Assembly (NCBI RefSeq): GCF_050947335.1
Contig: NW_027473484.1
Location: forward strand, 124,001 to 188,000
DNA from: Megachile rotundata
Taxonomy: Eukaryota; Arthropoda; Insecta; Hymenoptera; Megachilidae
DNA length: 64,000 nucleotides
Direction of reading: 5' to 3'
A program made the position numbers and the translations under genes. The notes beneath the pieces are model-generated. The model had not been told where the DNA came from, did no database searches, and saw only the letters and a program-made list of their open reading frames with translations. The stretch's first letter is position 1. Every line of letters starts with the position of its first letter. Below, in pieces: positions 56,801-64,000 of the stretch.

Positions 56801-58727
56801 TATGATTGTATTTGGGAGATTGTAGTTGGGAGATTGTATTTGTATGATTGCGATTGTGTGATTGTGATTGTATGATTGTGATGTATGATTGTAATTGTAT
56901 GATTATGATTGTATGATTGTGATTGTATGATTGTGATTGTATGACTGTGATTGTATGATTGTAATTGTATGATTATGATTGTATGATTGTGATTGTATGA
57001 TTGTGATGGTATGATTGTGATTGTATGACTGTGATTGTATGATTGTGATTGTATGATTGTGATTGTATGATTGTGAAAGTATGATTGTGATGGTATGATT
57101 GTGATTGTATGATTGTGATTGTATGATTGTGATTGTATGAGTGTGATTGTCTGATTGTGGCTGTGCGATTGTGATTGTACGATTGCGATTGTACGATTGT
57201 TATTGAATGATTGTGATTGTATGATTCTGATTGTATGATTGTGATTGCATGATTGTGATTGTATGATTGTGATGTATGATTGTAATTGTATGATTGTGAT
57301 TGCATGATTTTGAATGTATGATTGTGATTGTATGATTGTGATTGTATGATTGTGATCGTATGATTGTGATTGTATGATTGTGATTGTATGATTGCGATTG
57401 TATGATTGTGATTGTATGATTGTGATTGTATGATTGTGATTGTATGATTGTGATTGTATGATTGTGATTGTATGATTGTGATTGTATGATTGTGATTGTA
57501 TGATTGTGATTGTATGATTGTGATTGTATGATTGTGATTGTATGATTGTGAACGTATGATTGTGATTGTATGATTATGATTGTATGATTGTGATTGTATG
57601 ATTGTGATTGTATGATTGTATTTGGGAGATTGTATTTGGGAGATTGTAATTGTATGATTGCGATTGTATGATTGTGATTGTATGATTGCGATTGTATGAT
57701 TGCGATTGTATGATTGTGATGTATGATTGTAATTGTATGATTGTGATTGCATGATTTTGAATGTATGATTGTGATTGTATGATTGTGATTGTATGATTGT
57801 GATCGTATGATTGTGATTGTATGATTGTGATTGTATGATTGCGGTAGTATGATTGTGATTGTATGATTGTGATTGTATGATTGTGATGTATGATTGTAAT
57901 AGTATGATTATGATTGTGTGATTGTGATTCTATGATTGTGATTGTATGATTGTGATTGTATGATTGTGATTGTATGATTGTGATGTATGATTGTAATTGT
58001 ATGATTGTGATAGTATGATTGTGATTATATGATTGTTATTGTATGACTGTGATTGTATGATTGTGATTGTATGATTGTGATAGTATGATTGTGAAACTAT
58101 GATTGTGATTGTATGATTGTGATTGTATGATTGTGAGTGTCTGATTGTGGTTGTATGATTGTGATTGTATGATTGAGATTGTATGATTGTGATTGTATGA
58201 TTGCGATTGTATGATTGTGATTGTATGATTGTGATTGTATGATTGTGATTGTATGATTGTGATTGTATGATTGTGATTGTATGATTGTGATTGTATGATT
58301 GTGATTGTATGATTGTGATTGTATGATTGTGATTGTATGATTGTGATTGTATGATTGTGAACGTATGATTGTGATTGTATGATTATGATTGTATGATTGT
58401 GATTGTATGATTGTGATTGTATGATTGTATTTGGGAGATTGTAATTGTATGATTGCGATTGTATGATTGTGATTGTATGATTGCGATTGTATGATTGCGA
58501 TTGTATGATTGCGATTGTATGATTGTGATGTATGATTGTAATTGTATGATTATGATTGTATGATTGTGATTGTATGATTCTGATTGTATGATTGTGATTG
58601 TATGATTGTGATTGTATGGTTGTGAAAGTATGATTGTGATTGTATGATTGTGATTGTATGATTGTGATTGTATGATTGTGATTGTATGATTGTGATTGTA
58701 TGATTGTGATTGTATGAGTGTGATTGC
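53892..58727. repeat. 6.5-kb tandem segment, copy 2, contracted to 4.8 kb
   Basis: This is the second copy of 47,366-53,891. The junction lies after GAGTGTGATTG near 53,881: upstream is the GGTTGTGAAAG cassette, downstream is sequence matching 47,366. Relative to copy 1 it lacks one 1,453-bp unit and a 223-bp piece between two GATTCTATG markers, and has one 15-bp monomer at 54,407-54,421. The match to copy 1 ends near 58,727, where GCCTGATTG replaces GTATGATTG. Confidence 0.83.
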
Positions 58728-60945
58728 CTGATTGTGGTTGTGCGATTGTGATTGTACGATTGTGAATGTACGATTGTGATGTATGATTGTAATTGTATGA
58801 TTGTGATAGTATGATTGTGATTATATGATTGTTATTGTATGACTGTGATTGTATGATTGTGATGGTATGATTGTGATTGTATGACTGTGATTGTATGATT
58901 GTGATTGTATGATTGTGATTGTATGATTGTGAAAGTATGATTGTGATGGTATGATTGTGATTGTATGATTGTAATTGTATGATTGTGATTGTATGAGTGT
59001 GATTGTCTGATTGCGGCTGTGCGATTGTGATTGTACGATTGCGATTGTACGACTGTTATTGAATGATTGTGATTGTATGATTCTGATTGTATGATTGTGA
59101 TTGCATGATTGTGATTGTATGATTGTGATTGCATGATTTTGAATGTATGATTGTGATTGTATGATTGTGATTGCATGATTGTGATTGTATGATTGTGATT
59201 GTATGATTGTGATTGTCTGATTGTGGTTGTGCGATTGTGATTGTACGATTGTGATTGTATGATTGTGATTGTATGATTGTGATTGTCTGATTGTGGTCGT
59301 ATGATTGTGATTGTATGATTGAGATTGTATGATTGTGATTGTATGATTGTGATTGTATGATTGTGATTGTATGATTGTGATTGTATGATTGTGATTGTAT
59401 GATTGTGATTGTCTGATTGTGGTCGTATGATTGTGATTGTATGATTGAGATTGTATGATTGTGATTGTATGATTGCGATTGTATGATTGCGATTGTATGA
59501 TTGTGATTGTATGATTGTGATTGTATGATTGTGATTGTATGATTGTGATTGTATGATTGTGATTGTATGATTGTGATTGTATGAATGTGATTGTATGATT
59601 GTGATTGTATGATTGTGAACGTATGATTGTGATTGTATGATTATGATTGTATGATTGTGATTGTATGATTGTGATTGTATGATTGTGATTGTATGATTGT
59701 ATTTGGGAGATTGTATTTGGGAGATTGTAATTGTATGATTGCGATTGTATGATTGTGATTGTATGATTCAGATTGTGTGATTGCGATTGTATGATTGTGA
59801 TGTATGATTGTAATTGTATGATTATGATTGTATGATTGTGATTGTATGATTCTGATTGTATGATTGTGATTGTATGATTGTGATTGTATGGTTGTGAAAG
59901 TATGATTGTGATTGTATGATTGTGTTTGTATGATTGTGATTGTATTATTGTGATTGTATGATTGTGATGTATGATTGTAATTGTATGATTGTGATAGTAT
60001 GATTGTGATTATATGATTGTTATTGTATGACTGTGATTGTATGATTGTGATTGTATGATTGTGATAGTATGATTGTGAAAGTATGATTGTGATTGTATGA
60101 TTGTGATTGTATGATTGTGATTCTATGATTGTGATTGTATGATTGTGATTGTATGATTGTGATTGTATGATTGTGATTGTCTGATTGTGGTTGTGCGATT
60201 GTGATTGTACGATTGTGATTGTACGATTGTGATAGTATGATTGTGATTGTATGATTGTGATTGTATGATTGTGATTATATGATTGTGATTGTTTGATTGT
60301 ATTTGGGAGATTGTATTTGGGAGATTGTATTTGGGAGATTGTAATTGTATGATTGCGATTGTATGATTGTGATTGTATGATTGCGATTGTATGATTGTGA
60401 TTGTATGATTGTGATTGTATGATTGCGATTGTATGAATGCGATTGTATGGTTGTGATTGCATAATTGTGTTTGTATGATTGTGATTGTATGATTGTGATT
60501 GTATGATTGTGATTGTATGATTGTGATTGTATGATTGTGATTGTATGATTGTGATTGTATGATTGTGAGCGTCTGATTGTGGTTGTATGATTGTGATTGT
60601 ATGATTGAGATTGTATGATTGTGATTGTATGATTGCGATTGTATGATTGTGAAAGTATGATTGTGATGGTATGATTGTGATTGTATGATTGTGATTGTAT
60701 GATTGTGATTGTATGATTGTGATTGTATGAGTGTGATTGTCTGATTGTGGCTGTGCGATTGTGATTGTACGATTGCGATTGTACGATTGTTATTGAATGA
60801 TTGTGATTGTATGATTCTGATTGTATGATTGTGATTGCATGATTGTGATTGTATGATTGTGATTGCATGATTTTGAATGTATGATTGTGATTGTATGATT
60901 GTGATTGCATGATTGTGATTGTATGATTGCGATTGTATGATTGTG
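58728..60945. repeat. Satellite stretch with repeated GGTCGTATG cassette
   Basis: This is satellite containing the GGCTGTGCG cassette near 59,010 (here as GCGGCTGTGCG) and two nearby TCTGATTGTGGTCGTATG units near 59,286 and 59,410. The block near 60,119-60,480 resembles 56,236 onward (offset about 3,883). Single variants found nowhere else that I noticed are GATTCAGATTG near 59,766 and TGTATTATTGTGAT near 59,943. No gene is seen. Confidence 0.72.
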
Positions 60946-62040
60946 ATTGTATGATTGCGATTGTATGATTGCGATTGTATGATTGTGATGTATGATTGTA
61001 ATTGTATGATTGTGATTGCATGATTTTGAATGTATGATTGTGATTGTATGATTGTGATTGTATGATTGTGATCGTATGATTGTGATTGTATGATTGTGAT
61101 TGTATGATTGCGGTAGTATGATTGTGATTGTATGATTGTGATTGTATGATTGTGATGTATGATTGTAATTGTATGATTATGATTGTGTGACTGTGATTCT
61201 ATGATTGTGATTGTATGATTGTGATTGTATGATTGTGATTGTATGATTGTGATGTATGATTGTAATTGTATGATTGTGATAGTATGATTGTGATTATATG
61301 ATTGTTATTGTATGACTGTGATTGTATGATTGTGATTGTATGATTGTGATAGTATGATTGTGAAAGTATGATTGTGATTGTATGATTGTGATTGTATGAT
61401 TGTGATTGTATGATTGTGATTGTATGATTGTGATTGTATGATTGTGATTGTATGATTGTGATTGTATGATTGTGATTGTATGATTGTGATTGTATGATTG
61501 TGATTGTATGATTGTGATTGTATGATTGTGAACGTATGATTGTGATTGTATGATTATGATTGTATGATTGTGATTGTATGATTGTGATTGTATGATTGTA
61601 TTTGGGAGATTGTATTTGGGCGATTGTAATTGTATGATTGCGATTGTATGATTGTGATTGTATGATTGCGATTGTATGATTGCGATTGTATGATTGTGAT
61701 GTATGATTGTAATTGTATGATTGTGATTGCATGATTTTGAATGTATGATTGTGATTGTATGATTGTGATTGTATGATTGTGATCGTATGATTGTGATTGT
61801 ATGATTGTGATTGTATGATTGCGGTAGTATGATTGTGATTGTATGATTGTGATTGTATGATTGTGATGTATGATTGTAATTGTATGGTTATGATTGTGTG
61901 ATTGTGATTCTATGATTGTGATTGTATGATTGTGATTGTATGATTGTGATTGTATGATTGTGATGTATGATTGTAATTGTATGATTGTGATAGTATGATT
62001 GTGATTATATGATTGTTATTGTATGACTGTGATTGTATGA
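60946..62040. repeat. 711-bp repeat, two copies
   Basis: Markers recur at offset 711 (51 monomers less three bases): GCATGATTTTG 61,018/61,729, GCGGTAG 61,110/61,821 and GATTCTATG 61,195/61,906. The offset of minus three fits three 13-bp monomers per unit. The two differ by at least GACTG near 61,190 in the first and GGTTATG near 61,888 in the second. Confidence 0.8.
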
Positions 62041-62072
62041 TTGTGATGGTATGATTGTGATTGTATGATTGT

Positions 62073-62716
62073 GAAAGTATGATTGTGATGGTATGATTGT
62101 GATTGTATGATTGTGATTGTATGATTGTGATTGTATGAGTGTGATTGTCTGATTGTGGCTGTGCGATTGTGATTGTACGATTGCGATTGTACGATTGTTA
62201 TTGAATGATTGTGATTGTATGATTCTGATTGTATGATTGTGATTGCATGATTGTGATTGTATGATTGTGATTGCATGATTTTGAATGTATGATTGTGATT
62301 GTATGATTGTGATTGCATGATTGTGGTTGTATGATTGTGATTGTATGATTGAGATTGTATGATTGTGAAGGTATGATTGTGATTGTATGATTGTGAAAGT
62401 ATGATTGTGATGGTATGATTGTGATTGTATGATTGTGATTGTATGATTGTGATTGTATGAGTGTGATTGTCTGATTGTGGCTGTGCGATTGTGATTGTAC
62501 GATTGCGATTGTACGATTGTTATTGAATGATTGTGATTGTATGATTCTGATTGTATGATTGTGATTGCATGATTGTGATTGTATGATTGTGATTGCATGA
62601 TTTTGAATGTATGATTGTGATTGTATGATTGTGATTGCATGATTGTGATTGTATGATTGTGATTGTATGATTGCGATTGTATGATTGCGATTGTATGATT
62701 GTGATGTATGATTGTA
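62073..62716. repeat. 322-bp repeat, two copies
   Basis: Exactly 23 monomers separate GAAAG at 62,073 and 62,395, and GGCTG at 62,157 and 62,479. Matching runs for about 250 bp and stops at 62,326/62,648, where GGTTG in the first copy is GATTG in the second. A GATTGTGAAGG unit near 62,366 lies between the copies. Confidence 0.8.
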
Positions 62717-64000
62717 ATTGTATGATTGTGATTGCATGATTTTGAATGTATGATTGTGATTGTATGATTGTGATTGTATGATTGTGATCGTATGATTGTG
62801 ATTGTATGATTGTGATTGTATGATTGCGGTAGTATGATTGTGATTGTATGATTGTGATTGTATGATTGTGATGTATGATTGTAATTGTATGATTATGATT
62901 GTGTGATTGTGATTCTATGATTGTGATTGTATGATTGTGATTGTATGATTGTGATTGTATGATTGTGATGTATGATTGTAATTGTATGATTGCGATTGTA
63001 TGATTGTGATTGTATGATTGTGATTGTATGATTGTCATTGTATGATTGTATTTGGGAGATTGTAGTTGGGAGATTGTATTTGTATGATTGCGATTGTATG
63101 ATTGTGATTGTATGATTGTGATGTATGATTGTAATTGTATGATTATGATTGTATGATTGTGATTGTATGATTGTGATTGTATGACTGTGATTGTATGATT
63201 GTAATTGTATGATTATGATTGTATGATTGTGATTGCATGATTGTGATTGTATGATTGTGATTGCATGATTTTGAATGTATGATTGTAATTGTATGATTGT
63301 GATTGCATGATTGTGATTGTATGATTGTGATTGTATGATTGCGATTGTATGAATGCGATTGTATGATTGTGATTGCATAATTGTGATTGTATGATTTTGA
63401 TTGTATGATTGTGATTGTATGATTGTGATTGTATGATTGTGATTGTATGATTGTGATTGTATGATTGTGAGCGTCTGATTGTGGTTGTATGATTGTGATT
63501 GTATGATTGAGATTGTATGATTGTGATTGTATGATTGCGATTGTATGATTGTGATTGTATGATTGTGATTGTATGATTGTGATTGTATGATTGTGATTGT
63601 ATGATTGTGATTGTATGATTGTGATTTTATGATTGTGATTGTATGATTGTGATTGTATGATTGTGATTGTATGATTGTGATTGTATGATTGTGAACGTAT
63701 GATTGTGATTGTATGATTATGATTGTATGATTGTGATTGTATGATTGTGATTGTATGATTGTATTTGGGAGATTGTATTTGGGAGATTGTAATTGTATGA
63801 TTGCGATTGTATGATTGTGATTGTATGATTGCGATTGTATGATTGCGATTGTATGATTGTGATGTATGATTGTAATTGTATGATTGTGATTGCATGATTT
63901 TGAATGTATGATTGTGATTGTATGATTGTGATTGTATGATTGTGATCGTATGATTGTGATTGTATGATTGTGATTGTATGATTGCGGTAGTATGATTGTG
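62717..64000. repeat. Right-hand end of window, satellite
   Basis: This stretch holds two more GCGGTAGTATG markers (62,826 and 63,984, 1,158 apart), a segment resembling 51,930-52,140 (TGTCATTG, TAGTTGGGAG, then TATTTGTATGATTGCG, near 63,040-63,090), a GAGCGTCTG variant near 63,470 and a GAACG unit near 63,692. The array continues beyond the window. No gene is seen. Confidence 0.75.

Larger units (their letters stand above)
1..64000. repeat. 14-bp satellite array filling the window
   Basis: Every line of the window is made of TGTATGATTGTGAT or a close variant, head-to-tail in one orientation with no inversion and no unique insert. The canonical unit has T7 G4 A3 C0, so the + strand is strongly T- and G-biased and about 29% GC. 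Each monomer contains ATTGTATG and ATTGTG, suggesting an older shorter word. Both ends of the window lie inside the array, so its full size is unknown. No tRNA, rRNA, transposon end, promoter or gene can be supported. Such long pure arrays are known from eukaryotic heterochromatin; the taxon and chromosomal position are not visible here. Confidence 0.97.

Noticed and set aside
1..64000. CRISPR array
   Set aside because: There are no unique spacers between repeats, the unit is 14 bp, and no cas-like genes are present.
1..64000. 5' splice-site-like GTATG every 14 bp on the + strand
   Set aside because: It is a chance part of the monomer, with dense stops in all + frames and no exon-like sequence.
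1..64000. Transposon or retroelement remnants at the duplication junctions (11,430; 19,319; 42,261; 53,892)
   Set aside because: The junctions are monomer-to-monomer joints with no inverted repeats, target-site duplications or foreign bases.
1..64000. Whole window as a sequencing or assembly artefact
   Set aside because: It cannot be excluded by sequence alone, but ordered variants, copied private mutations and exact 14-bp indels are more like biological turnover than random error. Copy number and exact order should still be treated with caution.

Overview
The whole 64 kb is one uninterrupted block of eukaryotic-type satellite (minisatellite-class) DNA. I see no gene, RNA gene, transposon or unique sequence in it. 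The basic unit is a 14-bp monomer, TGTATGATTGTGAT on the + strand, repeated head-to-tail about 4,570 times and running off both ends of the window. The monomer holds two ATTGT cores (ATTGTATG + ATTGTG), so it looks like an old dimer of a 6-8 bp word. The + strand is about half T and almost free of C. No taxon can be named from this sequence. The size, purity and layered organisation suit a centromeric, pericentromeric, subtelomeric or other heterochromatic array in a eukaryote assembled from long reads.

The information lies in monomer variants. Recurrent classes include TGGGAGATTGTATT (G-run class), TGTATGATTGCGAT, TGTACGATTGTGAT, TGCATGATTTTGAA, TGTCTGATTGTGGT, TGTGCGATTGTGAT, TGTATGATTATGAT, TGTATGACTGTGAT, TGTATGAATGCGAT, TGCATAATTGTGAT, TGTATTTTTGTGAT and a 13-bp form, GTATGATTGTAAT. 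They occur in fixed orders (cassettes of a few hundred bp), and these orders are copied at larger scales.

Region by region, from hand-matched landmarks: 1-1,958 is a copy of 16,519-18,476. 2,700-5,261 holds 629-bp and 741-bp doublets. 5,262-11,429 is tandemly duplicated as 11,430-17,597 (period 6,168). About 14,370-19,318 is duplicated as about 19,319-24,127 (period 4,951, falling to 4,797 after an 11-monomer deletion). About 23,655-26,745 is a 1,593-bp doublet. 28,273 to about 29,540 repeats about 22,025 onward (6,248). About 29,540-32,114 is a 1,272-bp doublet. About 32,150-35,500 is a 2,726-bp repeat. About 36,777-42,260 and 42,261-47,136 form a 5,484-bp doublet. From about 47,075 the sequence resembles 34,280 onward (12,795). 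47,366-53,891 and 53,892 to about 58,727 form a 6,526-bp doublet, whose first copy contains a further 1,453-bp doublet. 60,950-64,000 holds 711-bp and 322-bp local repeats.

Most length differences between copies that I measured are whole multiples of 14 bp, or of 14 less one or a few bases where 13-bp monomers are involved. This is the pattern expected of unequal exchange or replication slippage in register. A variant of the TGTATTTTTGTGAT cassette divides the window at about 26-27 kb into two lineages. Long antisense open frames exist but are a by-product of a stop-free 14-bp repeat: because 14 is not divisible by 3, all three antisense frames read the same 14-residue peptide. I therefore annotate no coding sequence.
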